This document shows, one piece after another, positions 23,131 through 35,721 of a stretch of DNA of 64,000 nucleotides. The notes below the pieces were generated by a model. It ran no database searches. It saw nothing but the letters and a program-made list of their open reading frames with translations, and was not told where the DNA came from. Both the position numbers and the translations under genes were made by a program. The stretch's first letter is position 1; the number at the start of each line of letters is the position of its first letter. This DNA comes from Arthrobotrys musiformis (taxonomy: Eukaryota; Ascomycota; Orbiliomycetes; Orbiliales; Orbiliaceae): NCBI GenBank assembly GCA_036971715.1, contig JAVHJL010000002.1:1086501-1150500 (forward strand). Reading direction: 5' to 3'.

Positions 23131-25225
23131 TATTGGAGACAGTTTGCTTGAAGGCGATTACGACAGTGGCAGGCCGACCTTTTATTTGCTACTGCCTTTT
23201 CTTTGTCGTGGTGGAGATGCCGGATGCTGCTAATTGTGGAGTCCTGGTGATTGTATTTTTGCGTGGACGTGCGTGTGTTAATGTTTCGGTGCAGAAATTC
23301 TGATGTATGCGAGTACTTGCGGCAGACCTTCCGAGACTAGTAGACAAGGCACGCCACACCACAGCAAACAGGGCAGAGCCGCACCGGACCGTTCCAAGCC
23401 AGAGCCAACTAGGAAACCTTTTGGATATTTGCGGAAGTTAAGATTCAGTCCCGGGGAAGGAGGTTCTATATTTTTCTTGATTTTTTTTTTTTCAATTCTC
23501 TGACTTTTTTTCGTGTCAAGAAATCGCGACTTAGGCTGGCCGGGATGCGATGAGAGAAGAGATCGGGCCAGGTATATGCAGCGCACGTTTGTCGTTCGGG
23601 AAGATTGAACCGTGGCCTAACAAAGACAAAAAAAGAGGCGCAACAGCACAGAAGACGAACAGCAAGAAAAGAAGAAGCAATATGAAGTCGGCACAGCGCT
23701 GATCGATCAAAGAATGCAATGCGGTGAAAGAAAGGGAGGATCAAAATTAAAACACCAACGTGAACATCAAACAGCGCAGGCCTTAATTAAGGAAGGAAGG
23801 AAATGGGTATGTACTTGAAGCAAACGAGGGCAAAGAATGCGGTGCCGTTTGTTATGTACGAATTATCTATGAAATGAGAGTGAGTAAGAAAGTGTGAGTG
23901 AGTAAAAGCTAGCCTCGAATCCGAAATAAAAGGTAAGAGGGAAAGAGTGCAAGATGCATGAATACAGGCCCAAGATCAGACAAGCAAGATCGTACAGAGG
24001 ATAGCGGCTAGCCCGTTTGGACGATACTGTCCTACCCCAGACCGAGATAACCGTTGAAGGCCTAGGCTGTTGATTATCGGGAAAGGATATGGTGGCAATA
24101 ATACCTTAGTAAGGATATGATACTACTATATACATACTATGTAGCAGCTAAGGGCCGAGAGGATCAGGAGGAAAGGGGGTCCGGGAGATGCTTTGATATT
24201 ATATAAATCCTTACTCGTCTTATACACACCGATCGGTCCAATATGGAGAGAGGAGACAAGTCTTTGGATGCTTCCCGAAGGAGACCGACGAGAGGAATGC
24301 TCAATGTAAGCCGGCTCTTGCGCTTGCTTGCATTTACGTATTTACATATGCTAGTATACTATACTGCATTGCTCTGGTAAGCAGGTTTAGCATCTCGTGG
24401 CACAATCAATCACGCTGCCCTGAAAATATGTACATATCTTTATGCAATGTATGGATATTCATCCTCTTCACGGGCTTAAGCACGATGATGTGGAAGAGCT
24501 GATGCCATCCATTTTGCATCCCGGTCCGCCGCATGTGCCAGGGGGGTTACCTCAATTGACGGTTTCGCTGGGCGCCACGTGAGACACCCATCCACACCTC
24601 CTCCATGGTCCACAGTGGGGATTTTGCGGAGAATATTGATAGGGAATCTGGGCGTATGCTTATTTCATGAATCCAGACCGCCGCCATCGAGCCTACAGGC
24701 TTATTGCTGATATTTTGGTTGTCTTCTGTGCCTCTTGCGGTCAATGCAACTTTCTTTTTTCTTTCCCGTGCCTATTTCGAAGATCTTCAGGAAATTTAGG
24801 TGTCGAAAAATACCACACAGTCAACACAGTTTGATATGTTACGGATGTCGTCTTGTTCACAGTCGGTTGCACAATCGAGACAAGGTTGCACACATAGCAA
24901 AACTTTGAAGCCAGACGTTGAGCTTGACATCAAGCACCTTGTGTTGCAGCTGGCCGGTTCCGAAGATAAAAGATCAAGTTTTCACCAATTTAGTCCTATA
25001 TGCATTCAATTAAAGGAGACTGAGAATCCATTGAAACTAATATCCATGAGCCATAAGCGGGTACCAAGTCGTTAAATTTGAAATAAAAAACTATTAAGAG
25101 AAGAGATCTAGAGACCGTGTTTCCAACAAGTTAGACGGCATAGAAATAAATTTGACTAACATAGCAACTAGTAACAAAACGAGCGCTCTTATAATTAGCC
25201 CTAGGCCCTGACCTTCACAGAGAAA
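23131..25225. other. Gene-poor intergenic region (2.1 kb)
   Basis: Flanks the SWIB promoter and the metalloprotease 3' end. No open frame on either strand has protein-like composition, recognised domain or splice-supported extension. Purine-rich stretches occur near 23880-23950. Confidence 0.45.
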
Positions 25226-27346
25226 TTACTCATCTCCAGAGAAGTCGAGCCCCAACTTCTTCAACTTCTCCTTTTCAGCACCGCTCAAGACGACATCCTC
25301 CTCTGAAACCAATTTGGCAGCCTCCTCCAAGTCGGGGGTGCTACGTTTCAAAACTCTCTTAGCCTCGGTCACAGTGAAGTGCTTTCGCAAAGTATCGTCC
25401 TCCAAAGCCTGCTTAATGGCGCCAACACCATCTTCCAAGTAATCCCCACCGAGCACAAGGACGAGATGGGTATCTGGAGTGGTGAGGAGTCGGTGAGCAG
25501 CTGATGCATGGGACTTAGTCACTGGAGGGGTGACCAAGATGGTAGTCTCTCCGAGGGCCACCCAGAGAGGTAGCTCATCGCCGATACTCCAGGTCAATCT
25601 GAGAGTGACCTTATGGACACCACCAACGGGGAACAAGGCACCCTGCCCACCACGGAGAAGAGTGAGCGAAGTGGAAATACTCTCGCCCGACTTAAGGATT
25701 TTGACTTCTTCCTGGTGATCAAGGTAGAAGAGAGAGTGGAACTCGCGAGTGGTCCCTGACGGATCGGTGACATATCCAGTGAGATAGTGGGATTTGAGAC
25801 TGATGTCACTGGGGACTTCGAGTGGCTGTTCGCCTGTGTTTGTGAGAGTTGCATTGATGCGAACTGGTGCCCCAAGTGGGACTTCGGAGTGGCCCTCTAG
25901 AGCCTCAACCTTGAGCACTAAATCTGGATTTTCATACTCCGTATCGGCATCAGGTGGGCTAATATTGACGGTACCGTTCTTAGAGTATCCAAATTCAACG
26001 CCACCAGGTCTGACGAAAACATCTGGCCAGTGGCGGAGTTGGAACAAATTCCTGTCGGCATGGTTCCACTTGATACTTTTGGAGAGGGGATTAGCTGCCG
26101 TGGAACGGCTAACAGCTCTTCCAGTTTGATTCATGAACGAAAAGTCGAGAACGGGAGCATCTCCATCTAGTCCGTCATCATTATGAAGGAGACCGAAGGC
26201 GTGCCCGAGCTCGTGAAGCGCAGTACGGAAGTACGCTGGCTTTATTGCACCGTATCTCGAATTCTTCCATTCACCCCAGCCTTCTTGGCTACCAGTTTCA
26301 ACGTGGGAACTGACTTGAAGACCTTCGCGGGGGACGTTGTTCGAATCCGTAGCGCCGGCATCAAACATGACACCAAACGCATTCACAGTATTGAATTTGG
26401 TAGCGAGCAGGTAGTAACGCCACTCGGTATCCAAATTGGTTGCATCACGTCTCTGCAACATCGTTTGATGCGATTGAGTTAAAGTCCAGTATGGATCCAC
26501 CTCAGCAATATCACCATCACTCTCAACAACCTTGACCTCGAATCCGACTCGATTGAACACCGTGTTCCAGTCTTCACGGCCCTCTCCGACGATACCGTTA
26601 TCCAACGGCTTCTCAGAACCAGGTACGTTGTCTATTTCTACAGTGAACTTACGGTAGAAATCCGAGACGCGGCCCATCTTCAACTTAAACTCAACTAGAC
26701 CCGTTTTATCCGAAACGACATCACCTTCGGCGTAGTCATTTGGGTATGGGTATCCAGCTGGCGCCGTCGTCCACTTCATAGTGGCGGTATAGCCACTATC
26801 AACGGGCTCCTGCGTGAAGGAGAAGGTAGTCTTGTTGGTCTCGACATACTTGAATTTCTGGAATCCAAGTTTGAATGAAGTTCTGAGGGAAAGGAACTGG
26901 TCGATTTGTGTGACTCGAAGGTAGTATCGGTAATTCTTTCTAGCTTGAATAGGGATGCCATTGGCAGGATTGGGCGCAGGAAGGTTGATCCAACGTGGGG
27001 GGAGGCCAGGAAGGTTGATGGGGAAACGAGGCCTTTGGTAAAGGTCCCCGCTCGCTATCCGTCCGTTGGCGGTATTTTCAATACGGATAGTGCCGTCATG
27101 GATCAATCCACTGCCAGTGGTGGGCTCGAGATTGATCAACCATGAGCCCTGGTTCAGCCACTTGAACCAGATTGGAGGCCAACGAATAATCGGAGTGGGA
27201 ATGAATGGTGGGGGTATGAGCGTAGGAACTCCGCCGCCTGGTGGGACAGGAAGCGTCGGGATAGGAAGCGTTGGTCCTTCAATGTCCGCTGGTGGATATT
27301 CAGGAATTTCGTATGGCAAAACGTCTGGAAACGGTGGGGCGCTCAT
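25226..27346 (-). CDS. Matrixin-like zinc metalloprotease, intronless (706 aa)
   Basis: A single uninterrupted frame of 706 codons. Residues 378-388 read HELGHAFGLLH, the full metzincin motif HExxHxxGxxH with three zinc ligands and the catalytic glutamate; Met405 (SFMNQ) could be the Met-turn. The first 60 residues are proline rich with no signal peptide, so classical secretion is not indicated. A C-terminal region near residues 490-600 has beta-sandwich-like sequence (APVRINATLTNTGEQPLEV). The last 60 residues are helical and charged. In this window most genes have introns, so an intronless gene of this length stands out and could be of transferred origin, but base composition was not measured. 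Substrates are unknown. Another metzincin subgroup cannot be excluded. Confidence 0.75.
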   Translation of the reverse strand: MSAPPFPDVLPYEIPEYPPADIEGPTLPIPTLPVPPGGGVPTLIPPPFIPTPIIRWPPIWFKWLNQGSWLINLEPTTGSGLIHDGTIRIENTANGRIASGDLYQRPRFPINLPGLPPRWINLPAPNPANGIPIQARKNYRYYLRVTQIDQFLSLRTSFKLGFQKFKYVETNKTTFSFTQEPVDSGYTATMKWTTAPAGYPYPNDYAEGDVVSDKTGLVEFKLKMGRVSDFYRKFTVEIDNVPGSEKPLDNGIVGEGREDWNTVFNRVGFEVKVVESDGDIAEVDPYWTLTQSHQTMLQRRDATNLDTEWRYYLLATKFNTVNAFGVMFDAGATDSNNVPREGLQVSSHVETGSQEGWGEWKNSRYGAIKPAYFRTALHELGHAFGLLHNDDGLDGDAPVLDFSFMNQTGRAVSRSTAANPLSKSIKWNHADRNLFQLRHWPDVFVRPGGVEFGYSKNGTVNISPPDADTEYENPDLVLKVEALEGHSEVPLGAPVRINATLTNTGEQPLEVPSDISLKSHYLTGYVTDPSGTTREFHSLFYLDHQEEVKILKSGESISTSLTLLRGGQGALFPVGGVHKVTLRLTWSIGDELPLWVALGETTILVTPPVTKSHASAAHRLLTTPDTHLVLVLGGDYLEDGVGAIKQALEDDTLRKHFTVTEAKRVLKRSTPDLEEAAKLVSEEDVVLSGAEKEKLKKLGLDFSGDE

Positions 27347-30173
27347 GATTTCGGAGAGCCACAGAGGTGATATTATATTATAGATTTAGAGTAGGTATAT
27401 ATATATATTTTTTTTTTAGGTTTGTAAGATCAATCAATCGCTTTGTGTGTAAGATACTGTTTGGAGGAATAGTTGTCTGCTTCGAAATCCGTTCCAGCGG
27501 AGATCCAGGCGGCCTTTATATAATGCTAGAGAAGGACCTCGATAGAGCACAAAATCATCCGTTCAAATTATGCAAAGAGTGCCCTACGCGTATGCGTACG
27601 CAACAGTGGGATCACTAGACATCGAAACTGGACGTCATTCTCCCCAATGAGCCATCGCTTAGAAGGCGAAATTCGACGTTGGAGGATTCCCCGCCACGAT
27701 AGGACGAATCCCGAAGGCTTGGAACTTTCAGCTCAGACAATTCTGTCAGAAATGATAAGCGCTTTGGTATCGAGTTTGTCTCGAATACTCAAAATCTTGA
27801 GTTCAAAAACATGACGCGATGTTCTAGATACAATGTATCTGTATACCTCAACGGTTTCTGACGGCTAGATAGATATTGAATTCGTTATTCGCGGACCGTG
27901 GCGCATGGCGACGCGAAGCTATCGACACTGGTAAAAAAAATTGTCTACATCTGCATATCCAAAAGTGCACATCAATACCGGTTGCCCCGCGGATGCAGCC
28001 TTAAAGGGTCCCAACCAATGCCATGGCACCATCGCAGGCACAGGCTAATTCTTAACTCCCTCGCCCGTCATGTTTGCAGCAAACATGCAGCATCTCAGCC
28101 TCGAACATGACCAACAATTGTCTTCTCTATCGCCGCCAAGCGATGCGCCCAGCATCACACCTTCGCGATGATATAACCTCCGGAGTGAGAGCGGCTGAGA
28201 TAATCCCACCTTGGCGTCTTGACACCCCTCTCCAAGCCGTGTCTGCAGCTCAGAGGGTTCCGTAGGGCTTGATCAGGTGAGTGTTGCATTTCTCGTTTCG
28301 GATGTTACACAAGCAACAACAGACCAATCAGGGAGCCGAAGTGACTTGATCCATGCAGATTTTGCCCTGCAGTCTGGTATCGAACGTCACGGCTGCGGCG
28401 GCGGTACCGTTATCGATTGCGGGAAAGGTTGTTGAGGGGGAATGTCGTATCGGTTGCTGGGATTTCGGAGTTTGCGCTTTTGCACGTTTTCCGCAGGATC
28501 TGGACAGGCATGAAGGATTATCTAACCATGGTCTCGGCGCTTCCTTTTTGGCTTATTGGTCAGTCGATGTCGATGCGATTTTATATAAGTTGCAAGTTTT
28601 GCCGACGGAATCTACCAGAAAACTCCTTTGTGCATCTGCATATGCGGTCTGTGATGTAAGAAACCGATGAGTCTGAGGCAGACTTGAGATGGGTGAGAGT
28701 ACTTGGGGAGACGATATCATCGATATTATGATGAGACTGGGAGGTGTGCTATACGGTTTGTGTGACCTTTCAGACTGCCTAGCCTGCCCGAAAGGCTGGA
28801 TTTGATACTAAAACTTACCAGGTACCTTGGCGTGCATATAAAACCTTTTCAGGTTTTGCAGTCAGAATCGATATTCTATATGTACCGATGCATCCAATCC
28901 CCATAGTTCCAGGGTAGTTTTCGTGGGGTGAAACCAAAATTTCGGTAGCTGCTTCGCATGTGCACACATGCGATATAGAGCCTTCTTCTATTGTAGTCGA
29001 GAGGGAATAAATGGGTGGTCTCAGCCACAGCGCGTATTTCGAGTGGGTGATGAATCCCACGTGCAAATTGCATAATATCTTTAGGATTTATTAGCCTCGA
29101 ATCCGGGATTTATGACATTCGGAGTTTTAATATTACATGTCAAGGCATCTCTTCAGCTTTCCCTTGACCTTCTGATCCTTGCATCTCTCTTTTGTCTCCT
29201 GTTTGATACCCACAACTGAAATTTTCAATGATTAGCTGAATTCGTAGAATGTGACCCAGCCATATTGCTTTCATGCAGAGGGGCTTCCGGCCCGTAAGTA
29301 TACTGCTAGGATTGTCTACAATGTACAATAAGTTCTAAAACTGATTCTCTTTTGTTATCACCATTGCGTGGCCGCCCTTACCCAGGAACTGAGTCACAAT
29401 TTGAATTTATCCCTCCCAGGACAATGTTATTGTCTGGCTTTAGAGCATATCATAATCTTACAAGACCTGCAGCGACGAAACTGAAACGCTACAATATCAG
29501 CCATGGATAATAAGCACTAGTCTCTTTAAGGTTTTTTGTATTTTATACACCGTTTTTGAGGCTCATCCGTTGAAGTTGTCCGACGAATCGATACCATTGG
29601 ATTTCACAGCCATTGGATCAGATCCATCCACACACATTGTTTTCGTGTGCCGAGTGCCCGTATTAGAACCAGCTAGAACTATGCCACAATGATAAAATTC
29701 ACGTTTCGGAGATAACGAAAAGATTGCTAATTAGTGCTCGATGATACGGCCGCATTTGGGAGTACATCCCCACTATATTCAGCCCGGCCCCTGTCGATTA
29801 CAACGCGAGATCACCCTCGACTACTTCCAAAATACCACAAACCCGCGCCAAGATCGTCACAAAGCTGCGCTGGCACCAAAAGCGGGTTTGCGTTGGATCT
29901 GCCAGGATGTGTTGTGCGATCGCTTAGGGCGTCTAAGCTTCCCCACCAAAAAGCCCACAATTAAATTCTGTAACCCCAAAAATTTGCTTCTGTTGCTTTT
30001 GACAGACGACACGACCTGCTTCGAACATCAAACCCCCATGCACCTTCGTTTCGCTATCGATCCATCACGATCACCACGATAGATATCACATAACTCCCAT
30101 TAAATACCATCATCTACCTTTGATACTCCGACATTCGGACATATAGTGCAGTAATATACACCTACCGCCCAAA
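27347..30173. other. Gene-poor intergenic region (2.8 kb)
   Basis: Divergent space between the metalloprotease and eIF3b. I found no frame with protein-like features and no tRNA. It must contain both promoters. The last 400 bp before eIF3b are rich in C and A, as often seen in fungal 5' leaders. Confidence 0.45.
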
Positions 30174-32539
30174 ATGACAGCAGACGAGTTCTACGACGAC
30201 GAGGAGGAGATCGATTTCTCTGGTATGTCATCCCTCCGATAAGAACCCGTTATCGCGACTATGGCTAACCTGCTCCGATAGACCTCCGAGAACAATATGA
30301 AGTTAAATTAGAAGAAGGTCTCGACACCTTTGTCGTTATCGATGGCCTGCCAAAGGTCCCTGAAGACAACAAGCCCAAGCTTGTCAAGTTCTTGGTCAAG
30401 AAGCTACAAGCTGTCGGATCGACAAAGGAGGACTCGGTCTACATGCCTATGGGCGAGGATGGGCAATCCCAAGGGTATGTTTACCAAAAAGCTCGCTCTT
30501 AAGTGGTTCTTTAATGCTAACGGGAATAACATAGATTCGCCTTCGTCGAGTATGAAACCGCGACTCAAGCCGCTCAAGCAGTTAAGAAGCTTAACGGCCT
30601 TGCCCTCGACAAGAGACACACACTCGCAGTCAACAAATTGACAGACATTGAACGCTACGGTCGTGAAGGTCGTATCGACGAAAAGTACGTCGAGCCAGAG
30701 CAGGAGCCGTTCGTTGAACAGGAGCATCTCCGCTCCTGGATTGGTGATGTTCGCGCCCGTGACCAATTTGTTCTCTTCCGCGCGGACACCGTCGGTGTCT
30801 ACTTCAACAACAAGAAGGACTCTCCCGAGATGACTGTCGAGCGTCAGTTCTGGACAGAATCGTTCGTCAGATGGTCGCCTCTTGGAACTTTCCTTACATC
30901 CTTACATCCACAGGGTGTTCAGCTATGGGGTGGCTCCAGCTGGAAGCGTATGGCCCGATTCCCGCATCCTGCTGTTTACCTTGTCGACTTTTCTCCTTGC
31001 GAGAAGTACCTTGTTACCTGGTCCAACAAGCCAATCGTCTACCAGGAGGGAATGCCAGGCCTCACACCCGAAGAAGATGGTAAGACTTACATAGTCTGGG
31101 ATGTCAAGACCGGAAAACTTCTTCGGTCCTTCCCGCCCATCGAAAACGCACAGGAAGCCGACAAGCCACCAAATATGCGCAAGAAGATCCAATGGCCTCT
31201 ATTCAAATGGACCGCCGACGACAAGTACTGCGCTAGAGTTACACCTGGCTCTTCCATTTCTGTCTATGAAACCCCATCCATGGTCCTCCTTGACAAGAAG
31301 TCGATTAAGCTTGAGGGTGTTGTTGACTTCGAGTGGTCCCCTTACGCCCCAACTGAAGATGAGGCTAAGAAGGTCTCTGGTGAACAACTCCTCTGCTACT
31401 GGACTCCCGAGATCAACAATCAGACCGCCAGAGTGTCTCTGATGGCTATCCCTTCCAAGGAAATCATCAGAACAAGAAACTTGTTCAGCGTATCGGACTG
31501 CAAGCTTCACTGGCAATCGGAGGGAGCCTACCTCTGCGTCAAGGTCGACAGACACTCCAAGCGTGGCAAGTCTACATTCACAAGTCTTGAGTTCTTCAGA
31601 ATCAAGGAAAAGAACATTCCCAACGAGCCTATCGAAATTCAGGACACAGTTGTCAACTTCGCATGGGAGCCAAAGGGTGACCGTTTCGTTCTCATCACCA
31701 CTGGCGAACTCCCGCCAGCCGGTGCCGCTCCTGCCCCACCAAAGACCTCAGTTTCCTTCTACGCCCCCGAAAAGACCAAGTCCCCACCAGCTGGACCGTT
31801 CCGTCTCATCCGAACAATCGATAAGCGTAACTCCAATGCCATCTTCTGGTCTCCCAAGGGACGATTCTGCATTGTCGCTACTATCAACTCCCAGTCAAGC
31901 CACGAACTCGAATTCTGGGACTTCGATTTCGATGGTGAGAAGAAGGAGTCCGAGAAGGACTTGGCGGCTAACCTACAACTGATTGGGACAGTCGAGCACT
32001 ACGGTGTCACTGATTTGGAATGGGATCCTTCGGGCCGATATGTTGTCAGCAGCTCGAGCATGTGGAAGCACACAGTACGTTCTCAAATTACTACATTCTT
32101 TTAATATTAAGATGATACTAACAAGGATCTACAGATGGAAAACGGTTATCACATGTGGGACTTCAAGGGCAACTCCCTCCGCGAAGATCATATCGAACGC
32201 TTCAAGCAATTCGCCTGGCGTCCCCGCCCACCAACCATGTTGTCCAAGGAGCAGCAAAAGCAGGTCCGCAAGAACCTGAGAGAGTACAGCAGACAATTCG
32301 ACGAGGACGACTTGATTCTCGAGAGCGAGGCTTCCGCCACAATTATCGAGGCCAGGAGACGTCTTCTCGAGGAATGGCGAGCATGGAGAGGCAAGATGGA
32401 GAGAGAGCTGGAGGAAGAAAGGGAGGATCTTGGATTGCCGCCTGCAGGAGCCGACGAAGAAAAGGAAATGGAGGGCGCGACTGTTATCGAAGAGATCGTG
32501 GAGGAGGTTATCGAAGAGAAGGAGGAGGAGATTGCCTAG
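30174..32539 (+). CDS. prt1: Translation initiation factor eIF3 subunit b (728 aa)
   Basis: Exons 30174-30222, 30282-30474, 30535-32074 and 32135-32539 join in frame. The N-terminus is acidic (DDEEEIDFS), then an RRM at about residues 37-125 (TFVVIDGLP and FAFVEYETATQA are its RNP elements). A long beta-propeller follows (RWSPLGTFL, WGGSSWKRMARF, DFSPCEKYLVTWS, YIVWDV). The C-terminal helix region has RPRPPTMLSKEQQ and the conserved LLEEWRAWRGKME, ending in glutamate runs. eIF3b is the scaffold of the eIF3 complex on the 40S subunit. Length and domain order fit fungal Prt1. The intron before exon 4 has a TACTAAC-type branch. Confidence 0.95.
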
Positions 32540-35451
32540 ATTACCCCGGTTTCAGGGTAAGGGAATTGTTGGGGGAGTGGGGTACTGTGCGAGATCGGAT
32601 GAAGAAGTCTTTGATCATTTTATTACTTTTTTTTTTGCGGTCTCCGGACTGACAGAACTTTTTTGTTCTTTTTCTTCTTCTGTAACTATATTAAAAGTGC
32701 TTCTTGTTCTAGACATACGTCCATGGAAAGGGGACTACTGATATGGTTATCTAATTACGAGCGGAGAAAACAGAATTGAAGAGTGGAAGTATATCAGATA
32801 ATGTTCCTATTCCACCCGTATACCATTCTTCTTTTGAAGCTTTAAACATTCGACAAGAATGCCTTTGTTACAAAATCCCGGGCGCAAATGGAGCTCTCGA
32901 AGCTCTTTTTGGGGAAAATATCGAAACCGGCCTCCCACCTGCGACCGAGCGCGTTTGTTGGAAAACGTAATCGAGTTTGCGTTGGTTCCGATAAGCATGA
33001 TTAATGCATATTCACCGGACCCATCTTATCTCTCTAACACCCCGAAAGCCCTACTTTACTTATTTCTTTTTGGGGAATCCGACGAAAAAGGGAAAAAGAT
33101 CCCGAGCTAGGGGAAGGGAACTTACCGGGTATGTATGCATCTTGAAAGCTTGGGGCTTGTTTTATGCACGTAATTGTCACGGACTTTCTTTTCTCTTTTT
33201 AATTGCAGACCGCAGATGGCTTGCGCTGGGGTAGGTATTTTGAAACCGGAGATGTTGTGACATCTGCTTGTCCGGACATTTTGGGGGGTGTTCGACTTTT
33301 TTCTTTCCTTTTTTTTTTTTTGATTTTTTTCTATGATTGATCCTTTTTTCACGATCTTGACATGATATCCTGGCCTGGGGTTTTCAGCTTCATCCCGAAG
33401 CGTACAGCAGATCTGCATAAACCTCGCCTATATGTATTATATTCTAATCTCGCCTACAAACCCACCGTAGGGAATTATTAGGCAGGTAAAACGGATATCC
33501 AAACCACAGCTACCCTCCCTCAAAGTAATTAAAAATTCCCATGACACCATCTAGTTAAATATAATTCATTCTTCTTTTTTATATTGGTTGTTTTTTTCGT
33601 CTCGCTAAAGCCGGGGGGAAGGCGGGAGGGTGATTCCGAGACCGGGTAGAGCATTGGCCATACGCGATGATAACAATGGGATTTATTTGTATTGTCATGA
33701 TCATGACATATGATACAAGGATGTCTCGTTTTTGTGCGAAAAAAAAGAAAGGAGGGTGTCATGAAACTGATATGTGGTTTCTGTCGGGCTGATATTACAG
33801 GTGTTTTGGGAGCTTTTGAGATCATGATCAGCCGGTGTCGTCGTTAAGGATTGAGATTGTGGGTGAAAAGAAAAGCTTGAATGCTCGGATCGAAATGCTT
33901 AGAATTGGAAGGTTACAGATCAGACTTAGGGGGATATTTGGACAGGAGGTATTAGGGTTTTGGAATTGGGGAGGGTATACGTATGCCCTGAAATCTGACG
34001 GAGAGGTGGTATATACGTGATGATATGATAGCTTCGACTGGATATTAGAACGTAGGTGCCTACTATAGAGGGCTATAGGGCTCGTCAGACCACGGTGATG
34101 ACTCGATCGATATTGATTGTGGGTTACTTTCTTTTCGCCCACTTTCCTTTTCGTTCTTTGTATGTTATCTTTCACTTCTAGTTTCACCGCGGGCGCCGAT
34201 AGTCTCATATTATGTTATAATGGGGGTTCCACTTAACATGCCTTTGAATATCTAGAGACTGAGCTTCGCCATTCGAACAATCCGAATTCAATGCCTCACG
34301 AATTTGTTTTCAAAGAAAGAACTAGAAGTTCAAAATACAAATTGCATAATCATCCAAAAAGATGAATCGAGATCTAAACCACATAAATCAATCCGCACAA
34401 AACCCGCCTGACCAAAAAAGCCATCAAAGCCAAGCGCCTTGGAATCTCCATACCCGTAGCATATAACTATACCCCAAAAGTCAACCCACGAAAACGTTAG
34501 ACGGCTATAACCGATACCAAGGCGAAGATCGAAATAAAATCACGTATAAGCGCCTAGGCATGCAGTTCTATCACTCGTGGTCCGAGCTCAATAGTCGGGC
34601 CGTTGCAATTGAGCTCGGGTAGAGTTGTTATAATGGATCCGTGATGTGATACGCAATCTGCATTACATGTTCAGGTGGACAGGTTGGTTTCTTTTTTAAC
34701 CCCACTTCCGTTGATGATCTATGATTGGCAGCTTGGCTGGTATAATTTGTTTATTTGGCCAGGTTCGGTTTTATTTGAAGCTAGTAGGCTTCGAGGATTT
34801 GCGGAGTTGGATATTTTGCTCCGAGTCGTCGTTGAAGTCTAGATTTTACAGATGTAAGCAAGTCGAGGTTTTCTCGTAGTTTCGATAGTACAGTATTGGC
34901 TATGATTTACAGCTAGTCGCTAAATAGCTAGTTTTGTAGCGTTTGGCGATTGAATGTAAGAGTCATATAGCTATAGGTCAGCATTAATTGCATGTTCAAA
35001 GTTACGTTTGAATATTCATAACACTATCAACTCAAGACCCGGAGTCGAGATCCGCGCCTCGGGTTCGCGCGCTCGTAGGCACTATCATGCATATGTTGAG
35101 TATTGCTCTTACTAGCGAAGGTTTTCAATTGCTACTAGATTGCTAATTTACGCTCCAATAAACTAAGAATAGCCCAAAACTTACCAATTCCAACAACAAA
35201 AGTATAGATCTCTAGACGGTTTTCTTTCTTTCTTTTTCTTTGAAAAGGCTGGCGCGGATGTGATTTTGATTTTCGAGAGGAGGTTTATCGTCGACTAGTT
35301 TAACTACCTACGTGAGCTCCACGCCGGTAACTACTTCGGCTCCTTCTTAAGAGCCTCTTGCTTCTATGGAGCCCAGTTCAATCGATCAAGATAAACCAGC
35401 TGAGCTGCTCTAGTAAGATTTATAATTTAGAGGCGTCACCTTGAGTTCCAG
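32540..35451. other. Gene-poor intergenic region (2.9 kb)
   Basis: Follows eIF3b and precedes the CBM1 fragment. It has several T/A homopolymers and AT-rich stretches. No frame on either strand carries a recognised domain. Confidence 0.45.
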
Positions 35452-35721
35452 TTAGAGGCACTGGGAGTAGTATGGGTTGAGTACTGTGCAGGTGGACCCT
35501 GATACGCAAGATTGTGAACCAAGATAGCCTATCCCTCCACATTGTTCCCATTTTGCAACTTCACCCGTGGGGCGGGCTGAAGTTGTACTGGTTGAAGTTG
35601 TGCTGGTTAATGCTATGCTTGTAGAAGCTATGCTGGTTGGCTTCAGATTCTCAACCAACGCTGCTCCGAGCGCCAGGTTCAAGCTAGGGAGCGATGGAGG
35701 TTCGAGGCGACCAATAAACAT
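35452..35721 (-). pseudogene. Orphan CBM1 (fungal cellulose-binding) module fragment
   Basis: The last 32 codons read a clear CBM1: WEQCGGIGYLGSQSC then STCTVLNPYYSQCL, with four cysteines and the aromatic residues (W, Y, Y) that contact cellulose. A serine/threonine-rich linker precedes it, as in secreted plant-cell-wall enzymes. Upstream, the frame begins MFIGRLEPP with no signal peptide and no catalytic domain; an upstream minus-strand frame (35743-35931) could not be joined convincingly. It may be the 3' remnant of a degraded secreted enzyme, or the last exon of a gene whose 5' exons I could not find. Confidence 0.55.
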
